Positions 8,458-16,233 are shown, numbered from the stretch's first letter. The stretch is 64,000 bases of DNA from Paenibacillus sp. J23TS9 (GCF_018403225.1 NZ_BOSG01000004.1:372001-436000), one strand, 5' to 3'. Numbers and translations: made by a program. Notes: a model not told the origin generated them from the letters alone.

Positions 8458-9300
8458 CTATTTCTTGGAATCGGCGGTGAAATCCGAACCCAGCCACTGT
8501 TTGCTCAAATTGCCCAGCGTACCGTCTGCTTTCAGTTCCTTGATCGCACCGTCGATGTCATCCGCCAGCTTCTGCTCCTCCGGATCGTCTTTACGGAATA
8601 CAAAGAGGATATCCGCTTCCGAGAGATCATCCCCCGTTGTTTTCAGCTTGCCCTGCGGGTCAATCAGCGGCAGTGAGAAGTCTGCACCGACCGTGGCTTC
8701 CACGCGTCCGGTCGTAATCTGATTCACGGAATCCTTGGCCGCGCCGCTTTGATAGACGATGTTGATGGCATTGTTATTTTTCTTGTTATAGTTCTCCAGG
8801 ATTTGAGCCTCGGCACTTGTTGCACCGGTCAAAACCTTCTTCCCTTTCAGATCATCCAGTGATTGTATGGAATTATTGTCCTTGCCAACAATGATCTTGT
8901 TTCTCCAGTGGGCATAAGGCTCTTTATTAAATAAATACTTTTGCTCTCGCTCCGGATTTTTTTCCATCTCGTGAGCAACAAAGTCAATTTTTTTCGTCTC
9001 CAGACTGAGGAGGAGATTAGCGAATTCCTGGGTTTGCAGCTCGAACTCATATTGTGGAAGCCGCTTATCAATTTCCTTGACTAGCTCCACGTCAAAGCCG
9101 GTCAGCTTACCGTTCTCGTCGATAAAGCAGATTTTCGGAAAGGCTGTACCTGTGCCCACCACTATCTTTTTCACTGTTCCCGCTGACGCATTGGCAGTTC
9201 CTTCCTTTGCTTGATTGGCTGACTTTTCAGCTCCCGATCCGCATCCGGCAATTACCCCCGTGAGCAGTAATGCTGCAGCCATTGTCCATGATTTACGCAT
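8458..9300 (-). CDS. Amino-acid ABC transporter substrate-binding lipoprotein, TcyJ/TcyK-like
   Basis: A 280-residue extracellular solute-binding protein of family 3. The start MRKSWTM is chosen because AAGGGGATGAG precedes it; a further upstream ATG (9324) has no Shine-Dalgarno. A signal peptide ends in the lipobox VIAGC, so the mature protein should be lipid-anchored on the outside of the membrane. The fold signatures FPKICFIDENGKLTGFDVELVKEI, EFANLLLSLETKKIDFV and DLKGKKVLTGATSAEAQ are family-typical. B. subtilis has two tandem binding proteins here (TcyJ and TcyK); only one is seen in this window. It is the first gene of the operon. Confidence 0.88.
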   Translation of the reverse strand: MRKSWTMAAALLLTGVIAGCGSGAEKSANQAKEGTANASAGTVKKIVVGTGTAFPKICFIDENGKLTGFDVELVKEIDKRLPQYEFELQTQEFANLLLSLETKKIDFVAHEMEKNPEREQKYLFNKEPYAHWRNKIIVGKDNNSIQSLDDLKGKKVLTGATSAEAQILENYNKKNNNAINIVYQSGAAKDSVNQITTGRVEATVGADFSLPLIDPQGKLKTTGDDLSEADILFVFRKDDPEEQKLADDIDGAIKELKADGTLGNLSKQWLGSDFTADSKK

Positions 9301-9426
9301 GATCTCATCCCCTTTTCGATCCAAATTGATAATTCCTATCTGTTTAGTATGAATTTGATGTTACTAACTTTACCGCGAATTACAGCACGCGTCTAATAGA
9401 GTTTTTCTATTCATGTATCCAAATCC
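9301..9426 (-). promoter_or_regulatory. Probable promoter/regulatory region of the transporter-monooxygenase operon
   Basis: This 126-nt AT-rich gap separates the LysR gene from the first transporter gene, both on the minus strand. It has the size expected for a LysR-controlled promoter. I cannot assign -35/-10 boxes with confidence, and no strong hairpin follows the LysR gene, so read-through from the regulator is possible. Confidence 0.4.
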
Positions 9427-10305
9427 TTAATTTAGTACCCTTCCGCCCGATTCGAGCAGCGCTTCAGCGAATTCCGTGTGCTCTCCGTTTAATGTAATCA
9501 GGTTGGTTTGCAGGGCGATGCCCGTCGTTTCGGTAATATCGACAGGGACAAGCAGACCCGCCTCTACTTCCTGCTGCACACAGAGCCCGGGGAGAAAGCA
9601 GATTCCAGCCCGGCGCAACACAAGCTTCTTGGCCGTTTCGGAGTTATCCACCTGGAACACGATGTTAGGGGGCTGCTCCAAGCTTTCGAATACCCGGTGG
9701 ATCCGCATCCAATCGAGTGAGCCGCACTCGAAGAAAATAAGTGTTTCATGACGGATATCGCGGATTGATGCCCTCCCGGCAGCAGCTAACGGATGCTCCT
9801 TATACACATACAAACGGATCGGGTCTTCGAAGAAAGGATAGGACTGAAATGCAGGATTCATCAGTTTTCGTACAAACGCCAGATCTAGTTCTCTGGAAGA
9901 CAGCTTGGCTGCGAGCTCATCTGTGGGAGCCGTCGTGATTTTGAATTTAATATCCGTAAACCTTTCATTCAGCCGCATAAGCAAATGAGGCATTAAGTAA
10001 TTCGACACAGACACGGTGCAGCCAATCCGCAGTTCATTGGGTGTCGCGCGCTTGGAATGGATATGATGCTTGCCTTTTTGATAGGTCTGGAGGATTTGTT
10101 GAGCATAGGGAAGAAACTGTTTGCCTTTGTCGGTGAGCTGGATCTGCTTGCCGAACCGGTCGAAGAGTCTGCAATCCAGCTCGCGCTCAAGCGACTGGAT
10201 CCGTGCGGTGACGGTAGGCTGGGACAAGAAAAGCACATCTGCTGCCTTGTTAAAGCTTCCATAATGATTGATGTAGACGAAAGCTTCAATATTTTCAATA
10301 TTCAT
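9427..10305 (-). CDS. LysR-family transcriptional regulator (YtlI/AscR-like)
   Basis: A 292-residue LysR-type regulator. The winged HTH occupies residues 1-60 (NIEAFVYINHYGSFNKAADVLFLSQPTVTARIQSLE is characteristic), followed by the linker helix and a periplasmic-binding-fold effector domain starting near residue 90. ATG at 10305 has TGGAGGTG upstream. Its position directly before the transporter/monooxygenase operon and divergent from a GNAT acetyltransferase matches YtlI (AscR), which activates the ytm operon in B. subtilis in response to sulfur status. Control of the adjacent operon is therefore likely but inferred. Confidence 0.87.
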   Translation of the reverse strand: MNIENIEAFVYINHYGSFNKAADVLFLSQPTVTARIQSLERELDCRLFDRFGKQIQLTDKGKQFLPYAQQILQTYQKGKHHIHSKRATPNELRIGCTVSVSNYLMPHLLMRLNERFTDIKFKITTAPTDELAAKLSSRELDLAFVRKLMNPAFQSYPFFEDPIRLYVYKEHPLAAAGRASIRDIRHETLIFFECGSLDWMRIHRVFESLEQPPNIVFQVDNSETAKKLVLRRAGICFLPGLCVQQEVEAGLLVPVDITETTGIALQTNLITLNGEHTEFAEALLESGGRVLN

Positions 10306-10571
10306 ACATACACCTCCAATTACATACTATTCATATAAAAATAGACGGTTTTAAACCAGCAGTCGCTAATCAATTTTTCTGATCTTATCCATTTCTTTAG
10401 TTCAATTTATACAGTTGGAATTTTATTGTCAATGATTATTTAGATCAATCCTGTATAATTGAATTTTTCAATAACGATATCAATATTTGTTAATTCCCAT
10501 ATGTTTACTTTGTTTTTGGAGTTATACTGAATAAACAAATTTGATGAAAACGATGAAAAGGAGTGACCGTG
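10306..10571. promoter_or_regulatory. Divergent promoter region between LysR regulator and GNAT acetyltransferase
   Basis: This 266-nt AT-rich intergenic region lies between two divergent genes. It contains a TATACT hexamer near 10525 that could be the -10 of the acetyltransferase, but no good -35 is visible. It is the natural place for autoregulatory LysR binding (T-N11-A half sites), though I do not find an unambiguous one. AAGGAG at 10558-10563 is the acetyltransferase ribosome binding site. Confidence 0.45.
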
Positions 10572-11114
10572 ATGACCACAGCACAAGAAATTATGATCCG
10601 CGATGCGGAGGAATTTGAGCAGGAGGCCATAGCGCATGTCATGCTCGAAGCCTATCAGCAGTATGCTTTCGACCTTCCGGAGCCGCGTTGGGAGGAATAC
10701 CGTAATTCCATCCGTGACTCCGTATATGGCAGCGGTCCTCATGCCCGCATAGTTGCCGAGCTGGACGGTGAAATTGTTGGAAGTGTGCAGCTGTTTCTCT
10801 CCTCCGAGGCCGCGTATGGCAAGCCTGAAATGGGTTTACAATCGCCAATTATCCGGCTTCTTGCCGTGTCTCCTGCAGTCCGCGGACGAGGAATAGCCAC
10901 GGATCTGATCAAGGAGGCTGCGCGCAGGTCCGTCCAGTTAGGTGCGTCCACCCTAAATTTGCATACATCGGACATGATGGCCTCAGCCGTACAATTATAC
11001 GAACGTCTTGGCTTCAAGCGCGCTTATGAGACGGATACCCGGAACGGAGAAACGCTTGTAAAAGGATATCAGCTCGATTTGAGCTCAACTTCACTGCTCG
11101 AACCGGTTGTATAA
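10572..11114 (+). CDS. GNAT family N-acetyltransferase
   Basis: A 180-residue GNAT enzyme that transfers acetyl from acetyl-CoA to an amine. The acetyl-CoA-binding motif A, with V/R-x-x-x-RGRGI (SPAVRGRGIATDLI), is clear, preceded by the beta-4 segment IIRLLAVSP. The C-terminal motif B, ASAVQLYERLGFKR, is also present. ATG at 10572 is 8 nt from AAGGAG; in-frame GTGs at 10563 and 10569 are alternatives. It diverges from the LysR gene and ends in a strong terminator. B. subtilis ytmI (snaA) sits in the same neighbourhood and N-acetylates S-modified cysteines, so this is a candidate for the first step of the inferred salvage pathway. The GNAT family is too broad to be certain. Confidence 0.82.
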   Translation: MTTAQEIMIRDAEEFEQEAIAHVMLEAYQQYAFDLPEPRWEEYRNSIRDSVYGSGPHARIVAELDGEIVGSVQLFLSSEAAYGKPEMGLQSPIIRLLAVSPAVRGRGIATDLIKEAARRSVQLGASTLNLHTSDMMASAVQLYERLGFKRAYETDTRNGETLVKGYQLDLSSTSLLEPVV

Positions 11115-11118
11115 AATG

Positions 11119-11160
11119 AAAAAAAGGCGGTGCCCAGCTCTACAGCTGGCACCGCCTTTT
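11119..11160. terminator. Bidirectional rho-independent terminator
   Basis: A long inverted repeat (AAAAGGCGGTGCC...GGCACCGCCTTTT) with an AGCT extension, an A-run on one side and a T-run on the other. It sits between the convergent acetyltransferase and methyltransferase genes and should serve both. Confidence 0.92.
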
Positions 11161-11169
11161 CATGTACTG

Positions 11170-11964
11170 CTATGAACCGATCCTCTCAGCAACAATAGTA
11201 AATGTCTTGGGAATCCCCTTGTCATATACTTCGGAGGAGAGATTGGGCATTTCTTCGAGAGACATAATACGGAGGCCTGATTCCGCCACGGCAGTCACAA
11301 TTTCTCCAAGCGTCCATTTACGTAAATAGACCGTATTCGAACTGCTATTCTCCCCGCTGTTCAAATACTTTTGAAAGGATACGTCACTTGCCTCCAAGGA
11401 AGTGCTGAAATAATCTCCTGTCACTTTATGCTTTCTGATCTTCGCCGTCGTCCCTGAGGAGGATATGAGCTTCGTAGAAATAGGATGGAAATCCTGCACC
11501 ACCAATCTGCCTCCTGGTTTCAACAGCCTAGCTGCGCAATCAAAAAGAGGCTTCAAATTCTTAAAATAATGCAGAATTCCGTTTTCCATGAAAACCGTAT
11601 CATAGGACAAAAGAAATTCCTCTTCCGGAAGCTGCAGCACATCCGATAACACATATCGGAGTTCAACCCCCGCGGCACGGGCTAATTCCTCGGCATACTG
11701 CTGATTTTCATAAGAAAAATCGGCAACCGTTACCTTGGCTCCAAGCAGGGCTAACGCAACGCCTTTTATCCCATTGGAGCCCATCAGATTCATTATGCTT
11801 TTACCCTGAACCTGCTCTTCAAAATATTTGTATAGATGTTGAATGCTTTTGACCGGATTGTCCTTTAGTCGTTCGGCTGCCTGCTCAGGCGTACCAAAGC
11901 GGTTCACCCATGCCGAGTAAGCCCCGCCATTCCATGCTTCTCTGTTCGATTCGCGCGCTTCCAT
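11170..11964 (-). CDS. Class I SAM-dependent methyltransferase
   Basis: A 264-residue Rossmann-fold methyltransferase. The SAM-binding motif I region reads IMNLMGSNGIKGVALALLGAKVTVADFS-like (residues ~58-85), where G-x-N-G replaces the usual G-x-G-x-G. Motif II (LRYVLSDVLQLP), motif IV (YDTVFMENGILHYF) and motif V (LLKPGGRLVVQDFHP) follow in order. GGAGG precedes the ATG. It is convergent with the acetyltransferase. The substrate is unknown; similar proteins in Bacilli are annotated only as class I methyltransferases. Confidence 0.82.
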   Translation of the reverse strand: MEARESNREAWNGGAYSAWVNRFGTPEQAAERLKDNPVKSIQHLYKYFEEQVQGKSIMNLMGSNGIKGVALALLGAKVTVADFSYENQQYAEELARAAGVELRYVLSDVLQLPEEEFLLSYDTVFMENGILHYFKNLKPLFDCAARLLKPGGRLVVQDFHPISTKLISSSGTTAKIRKHKVTGDYFSTSLEASDVSFQKYLNSGENSSSNTVYLRKWTLGEIVTAVAESGLRIMSLEEMPNLSSEVYDKGIPKTFTIVAERIGS

Positions 11965-12176
11965 TGTTCCTCCAAGGTTTATAAGAATGTGGGCTGTGTC
12001 ATGAAAATCACCAATGGTTCGCCCTCTATGAACATCATTTGATAGGTATATTGTATGTTATGCCCATTTATTTTAACGCAAAAATCGACAAACAGAAAAG
12101 AGGTTTTTTCACGAAGACCAAGCAGGCCACCCATGAAAAATCTTCGGGTGACCAAGTTTTAGAAGTATTTCACAGA

Positions 12177-12986
12177 CTATTCGGGGTCAATCGCCTGCGC
12201 CCGAATCAGCTCCAGGAGCTGTTCCTTCTCTTCCGGCGGGATCCATTCCACCAGGCGTGCCGCAGCGATTGGAACCATCCAGCGTTCAATCTGCTCATGT
12301 GAGATATCGGTTAGTTTCATATATTCCTGCAAATACTCTACCGTCAGCTGCTCCCGAATTTGGGCAAACAGCTCCTGAACGGGAGGAGGCAGCTCTTCTG
12401 GCAGTGTTCCTGTTCTAAGCAAGAGCAAAGTTCTTGCGACATCAGCGGCTGGACTTCCGCTCATCGCCGTCATCCAGTCGATAATCCACTCCTTATGCCC
12501 CAGCATAATATTATCCGGATGATAGTCTCCATGGCAGAGCCACGAGCCATCCTCCAGCAAATCAAGCCCAGCGATAATCCTGCGCTTCTCATCTTCCATC
12601 AAAAAAGGTGCTTCCATAATCTTATCGGCCAACATAGCCTTTTGCCGGGGAAGTCCATCCACTTTTCTCTTATGTATCTCCGCATGAAGCCGCGCCATCC
12701 GCCCCGCTTCTTCTTTTATAATTCCAGGATCCCGGAAAATGGCTGCCAGCATGGTCAATCCGTCTGCCTCTTCATAAACAATGCCCATACGTCCGTTATG
12801 TTCTTTCATCTCAAAAGGCTGTGGTACCCGAATCCCAGACGCATACACTTCCCGGCTGACACGGAACTCCTGCTCTACGGCCCTCATCGGGAACTCCTCT
12901 CGAAAAAGCTTCAATACCCGCTGCGGTTCATAGGCCAGCAGTTCGGCTGTTCGTCCAGAAGCAATAATCCCCTCACTCTTGTTCAT
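12177..12986 (-). CDS. Aminoglycoside-phosphotransferase (APH) family kinase-like protein
   Basis: A 269-residue protein with a protein-kinase-like APH fold. The catalytic loop CHGDYHPDNIML (near residues 151-162) and the metal-binding IIDWMTAMSGSPAADVART segment are intact. The N-lobe has the nucleotide-binding VLKLFRE lysine. Such proteins phosphorylate small molecules such as aminoglycosides, choline or sugars; no feature points to a resistance enzyme rather than a metabolic kinase. GGAGGAG lies upstream of the ATG. It stands alone between the methyltransferase and sspH. Confidence 0.8.
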   Translation of the reverse strand: MNKSEGIIASGRTAELLAYEPQRVLKLFREEFPMRAVEQEFRVSREVYASGIRVPQPFEMKEHNGRMGIVYEEADGLTMLAAIFRDPGIIKEEAGRMARLHAEIHKRKVDGLPRQKAMLADKIMEAPFLMEDEKRRIIAGLDLLEDGSWLCHGDYHPDNIMLGHKEWIIDWMTAMSGSPAADVARTLLLLRTGTLPEELPPPVQELFAQIREQLTVEYLQEYMKLTDISHEQIERWMVPIAAARLVEWIPPEEKEQLLELIRAQAIDPE

Positions 12987-13100
12987 CTTCCCTTCTCCTC
13001 CTCCAAGGTAACAACACTAGCGGATCTTACAATAATTGTAATCGAATTCAGAAGAATCTTGAAGCACTTATCATATGATCCATCGACATATATAAGCATA

Positions 13101-13136
13101 AAAAAACCCGTCAGCTCCTTTTCGGGCAACGGGCCT
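13101..13136 (-). terminator. Probable rho-independent terminator downstream of sspH
   Basis: Read on the minus strand, a CCCGT...ACGGG inverted repeat is followed by seven T residues. The stem is short with a long loop, so strength is uncertain, but the position 16 nt after the sspH stop is right. Confidence 0.5.
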
Positions 13137-13151
13137 TCTTCATATGATGAT

Positions 13152-13331
13152 CTATCCTTCTTCCAGCCGCTCCACATTGACGGTTTGAGTGTTGGTTGGC
13201 CTTGCGCCCACCTGTACGGTAGCCATACCGTTCACTTCATCCACATTTTCAATCCAGACGGGTTCCCCTTCGAGCTTTACAGCAATGTTGGTTGTGTCCT
13301 TATAGATCTCAAGCGCGCGTTTAACGTCCAT
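13152..13331 (-). CDS. sspH: H-type small acid-soluble spore protein
   Basis: A 59-residue protein matching the SspH family: MDVKRALEIYKDT at the N-terminus, a GEPVWIENVDE core, and a VQVGARP...VNVERLEE tail, with the family's usual length. It is expected in the spore core, made in the forespore. I choose the second ATG (13331) because it gives the standard SspH start and lies 10 nt from GAGAGG; an ATG two codons earlier (13337) has only 4 nt. The acidic small-protein gene ends 49 nt upstream, so the two may be co-transcribed. Confidence 0.85.
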   Translation of the reverse strand: MDVKRALEIYKDTTNIAVKLEGEPVWIENVDEVNGMATVQVGARPTNTQTVNVERLEEG

Positions 13332-13386
13332 TACCATCGAACCTCTCTTTTATTCATAATAGATTTCCCAGACCCGATTCCTCTGC

Positions 13387-13686
13387 TTACTTGTCATCTG
13401 ATTCGCCGTCATGCGGCTCCGGAACCATCGAATCCGTCGTACTATCACCGATATATCCGTTATCCGCCGTAATTTCACCGCCGCCAAGTCCTTCATTTAC
13501 CATCCGGTCAATATCAAACATATGGCTCTCATGAGATACCTGCTCAGGAGATGTCATGCTTTCCCAATCCACATCGTTCCCATTGATAAAGCTGGCAGCT
13601 TCCATATTGTTGGACACTTTTTCATAACGCTTTAACGCGGCCTTATTAAAATCCTCATGCAGGTCTTCATCCTGATTTTTCCTCAT
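13387..13686 (-). CDS. Small acidic hydrophilic protein, unknown function
   Basis: A 99-residue protein rich in Asp, Glu, Asn and Ser with no hydrophobic segment (MRKNQDEDLHEDFNKA at the N-terminus, PEPHDGESDDK at the end). It contains no motif I recognise. GGAGG lies about 10 nt upstream of the ATG, supporting translation. It precedes sspH on the same strand, so a spore role is possible but rests only on the neighbour. Confidence 0.6.
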   Translation of the reverse strand: MRKNQDEDLHEDFNKAALKRYEKVSNNMEAASFINGNDVDWESMTSPEQVSHESHMFDIDRMVNEGLGGGEITADNGYIGDSTTDSMVPEPHDGESDDK

Positions 13687-13798
13687 TCTCTTTTTGCCTC
13701 CTGCCCGTAAAAATGGTCTGCACTGTTCTTAGCATGCCCTTTTCAGGAAAAAAGCATGTAAAACCAGCGGATCATCCTCCATTTCTTCTATTCAAATG

Positions 13799-13828
13799 TC
13801 ATAGATTGAGCAAAAGATAGGCATACTG
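13799..13828 (+). promoter_or_regulatory. Candidate sigma-G (forespore) promoter for ku-ligD
   Basis: TCATA (13799-13803), an 18-nt spacer and CATACTG (13822-13828) resemble the sigma-G consensus (-35 GHATR, -10 CATWHTA), with one mismatch in each box. The start codon of ku lies 48 nt downstream. In B. subtilis the ykoV-ykoU (ku-ligD) operon is forespore-expressed under sigma-G, which makes the match more credible, but it is imperfect. Confidence 0.35.
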
Positions 13829-13875
13829 TTAGGAACAGAGCTAATACAAAAAAAAATAAAAAGGAGCGGCTGAAT

Positions 13876-14796
13876 ATGCATACGGTTTGGAAAGGGGCCA
13901 TCAGCTTCGGGCTGGTTCATGTGCCTGTCAAAATGTTTTCGGCGACGGAAGATAAAGATATCTCCATGAGATATGTGCATAAGGAGTGCGGAAGTCCCCT
14001 GTCCTATGTCCGCAAATGTCCGGTATGTGAGAAAGAGGTTGAGTGGGAGGAAATTTCCAAAGGATATGAGTATGAAAAAGGAAAGTTCGTCCTGTTTGAA
14101 AAGGATGAACTCGAGCAAATCACGGATCAGGCGAATAAATCGATCGCTATCCTAGATTTCGTGGACTTGACGGAGATCGATCCCATTTATTTTCAGAAAA
14201 CATATTACTTAGCGCCTGATCAGGCTGGCGGTAACGCTTATCAGCTCCTGAAGGAAGCGATGCAGCAGAGTGGTAAAATCGGCATCGCCAAAATATCCAT
14301 CCGCTCCAAAAGCTCCCTCGCGGCCATTCGCGTGCTGGAGAACTGCCTTGCTATTGAAACCATGTTCTATCCCGATGAGATCCGTCCGGTGACGCAGGTT
14401 CCGAACTTACCTGAAAATGTGACCGTGAACGAGAAAGAGCTCGGCATGGCCCAAATGCTAATTGACCAGCTGTCCGAGCCTTTTAATCCCGAGAAATATA
14501 CTGATGATTACCGTGCGCGGCTGCTCGAGCTGATCGAGCATAAAGTCACGGGCCAAGAAATCAAGATCGCGCCTGCCAAGCAGGAAACGAATGTGATCGA
14601 CCTGATGGCGGCCTTACAGGCCAGTATCGAAGCTTCCCGGCCGGCAAGCTTGGCTACCGATCCGGGCAAGCCTAAGAAAGCTGCCAAGCCTAAAGCCAAG
14701 ACGGCAGCAGCCGCAGATGACAAGCAGGCCGCGGGCGCCGAAGGTCCTAAGCCGAAACGCCGCAAGACGGCCAAGAAAAATGAAACCGTCTCTTAA
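13876..14796 (+). CDS. ku: Non-homologous end joining protein Ku
   Basis: A 306-residue bacterial Ku, the homodimeric ring that binds DNA double-strand ends and recruits LigD. The N-terminus WKGAISFGLVHVPVKMFSATE is diagnostic, as is the bridge-region RVLENCLAIETMFYPDEIR. A CxxC pair (KCPVCEKEVEWEEI) near residues 51-60 resembles the zinc-ribbon remnant seen in bacterial Ku. The C-terminal ~50 residues form a Lys/Ala/Pro-rich tail (KPKKAAKPKAK, KPKRRKTAKK) typical of DNA-binding Ku extensions. AAGGAG precedes the ATG. The ligase gene follows after 24 nt, so the two are probably one operon. Confidence 0.95.
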   Translation: MHTVWKGAISFGLVHVPVKMFSATEDKDISMRYVHKECGSPLSYVRKCPVCEKEVEWEEISKGYEYEKGKFVLFEKDELEQITDQANKSIAILDFVDLTEIDPIYFQKTYYLAPDQAGGNAYQLLKEAMQQSGKIGIAKISIRSKSSLAAIRVLENCLAIETMFYPDEIRPVTQVPNLPENVTVNEKELGMAQMLIDQLSEPFNPEKYTDDYRARLLELIEHKVTGQEIKIAPAKQETNVIDLMAALQASIEASRPASLATDPGKPKKAAKPKAKTAAAADDKQAAGAEGPKPKRRKTAKKNETVS

Positions 14797-14820
14797 CCGC
14801 AAGCTGGGGGGATCCTGCCT

Positions 14821-15762
14821 ATGAAGCTGCGTCCGGTTAAACCATTCGAGCCAATCATGACGAATATTATTCCCAGCGGGAAACGCTTGATCGCTCAGAT
14901 CAAGTGGGATGGCGTACGCATGTTGGTTTACCATGACAGCGAGGGCACAGAGCTCATCAACCGCAAAGGCAACAACCGCACGCGGCAATATCCCGAGCTC
15001 ATGGACACCGCTGCCTATTGCCGGGCGGACTCCTTTATACTGGACGGTGAGATTATCGCTTTGGTTGATGGCGTGCCTTCGTTTCATCAAGTGATGAAGC
15101 GGGACAGCCTGCGGCAAGAGCAGCAAATCCGCGCCCGCGTGCAGCAGGTTCCGATCGTATATATGGTATTTGATATTCTGTACCTCAACGGGGAATCCGT
15201 CACGAATAAGCCCTTGCATGAACGTCAGGCGCTGCTGGCTAAGGTCCTGATTCCAAGTCCGTTGGTACAATCTGTTCCGAGCTATCCGGATATCCCCCTA
15301 CTGCATGAAGTATCCAAACAGCATCAGCTCGAAGGCATTGTCGTCAAAGACTTGGACAGCGCATACGCTGTGGGTGGCAAGGATAAGCGCTGGCAAAAGC
15401 GAAAGAACATTCTCGATTTAAATGCCGTGGTTGGCGGCGTCACCTACCGGGACGGTCTGGTGAACGCGCTGCTGCTCGGCCTTTATGATGAAGAAGGTAA
15501 GCTTATCTATATCGGGCATGCCGGAACCGGCAAGCTGGCAGTGGCAGACTGGCGAAGAATTACGGAGAAGGCTACGACTATGCAGCAAAAGGACAGGCCA
15601 TTCGCCAATCCGTCGGAACGCCAAAAAGGGGCGGTATGGATCCGCCCCGAGTGGGTCGTAAAGGTGAACTTTCTTGAATGGACGCCCGGAGGCACACTGC
15701 GCCAACCGAGTATACAGGCCTTCGTGGATTCCGCTCCAGAGGACTGCAAGTTGGATCAATGA
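14821..15762 (+). CDS. ligD: ATP-dependent DNA ligase, stand-alone LigD ligase domain
   Basis: A 313-residue ATP-dependent ligase. The adenylation motif I is IKWDGVR with the nucleophilic Lys28. Motif III (PIVYMVFDILY), motif IV (LEGIVVKD) and motif V (RWQKRKN) follow, and an OB-fold C-terminus ends in PEWVVKVNFLEWTPGGTLRQP. It seals breaks in Ku-dependent end joining. Unlike B. subtilis LigD, which fuses ligase and polymerase, this polypeptide has neither polymerase nor phosphoesterase domain; the polymerase is encoded separately at 16234-17124. GGGGG lies a few nt upstream of the ATG. Confidence 0.93.
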   Translation: MKLRPVKPFEPIMTNIIPSGKRLIAQIKWDGVRMLVYHDSEGTELINRKGNNRTRQYPELMDTAAYCRADSFILDGEIIALVDGVPSFHQVMKRDSLRQEQQIRARVQQVPIVYMVFDILYLNGESVTNKPLHERQALLAKVLIPSPLVQSVPSYPDIPLLHEVSKQHQLEGIVVKDLDSAYAVGGKDKRWQKRKNILDLNAVVGGVTYRDGLVNALLLGLYDEEGKLIYIGHAGTGKLAVADWRRITEKATTMQQKDRPFANPSERQKGAVWIRPEWVVKVNFLEWTPGGTLRQPSIQAFVDSAPEDCKLDQ

Positions 15763-16091
15763 GATGCAATCATATCCTCAGCGAGCTTTACGAAATCCTG
15801 TTTGGTCAATTTGCTGCCCAGGTTATCGTATATTTCGTAATATAAATTATGCTTGTCATCTCTCCATCCAAGTCGGTTCTTGCTTGCCCGTATTCTCCCG
15901 GCTGCAGCTGATCCCGCACTTTTTGGCTGTAGGTTCCCCAAGCGAATTAATCGCAATTCCGGGACGCATTCATTTTCCTCCTCCGATGCCGTCATCATGC
16001 TTTTAAGCTTCATTTGGGTTCGGCTATATTTCTTCCTGACGGCTTCCTCGCTTTTTTTCAGTATCTCGCCGATTTCGCCAATTGATTTTTT
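15756..16091 (-). pseudogene. Relic of an ECF-type sigma factor / anti-sigma (DUF4367-like) gene pair
   Basis: Read on the minus strand, residues SIGEIGEILKKSEEAVRKK just before the ATG at 16013 resemble sigma region 4.2 (helix-turn-helix) but are cut off upstream by a stop at 16092. GGAGGAGG with ATG at about 15973 marks a likely former anti-sigma start, which now dies after eight codons. Further down, one frame reads YSQKVRDQLQPGEYG and the next reads LYYEIYDNLGSKLTKQDFVKLAED, both typical of DUF4367-type anti-sigma C-termini. The middle is missing, and a frameshift joins the pieces. An 85-residue reading frame (15756-16013) remains open, has no good ribosome binding site, and overlaps the ligase stop by 7 nt. 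Confidence 0.6.
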
Positions 16092-16182
16092 TTACGAAGA
16101 TCCGGAGCACCAGCAGATGTCCCCATCCATTTCTTTGGCACCTCCCTCTCTATGGATGAACTTTATATAGGTATCACAACTG

Positions 16183-16204
16183 GGCTGTCCCAAGCAGGAC
16201 AGCC
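16183..16204. other. Perfect 8-bp hairpin in the leader of the LigD polymerase gene
   Basis: GGCTGTCC, a six-base loop and GGACAGCC form a perfect inverted repeat 30 nt before the polymerase ATG. No T-run follows on either strand, so it is not a classical terminator. It may be an operator or mRNA structure. Confidence 0.5.
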
Positions 16205-16233
16205 TATCGACAAAATCTTTCGGAGGTATTTTT

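Noticed and set aside
12105..12170. Inverted repeat GGTCACCC/GGGTGGCC downstream of the APH-type kinase gene as a terminator
   Set aside because: The stem pairs on the minus strand but no T-run follows, so termination is not supported.
12177..12986. Antibiotic resistance phosphotransferase
   Set aside because: The APH fold is clear, but no substrate-specific motif or resistance-island context supports a resistance role; a metabolic kinase is as likely.
12360..13472. Long plus-strand open frame opposite the kinase and sspH genes
   Set aside because: It is antisense to three supported genes, crosses a terminator, has no ribosome binding site and shows no family motif.
15756..16013. 85-residue frame as an intact gene
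   Set aside because: Only its C-terminal part resembles a known protein, an alternate frame carries the preceding homologous segment, and no ribosome binding site is present; treated as part of a relic.
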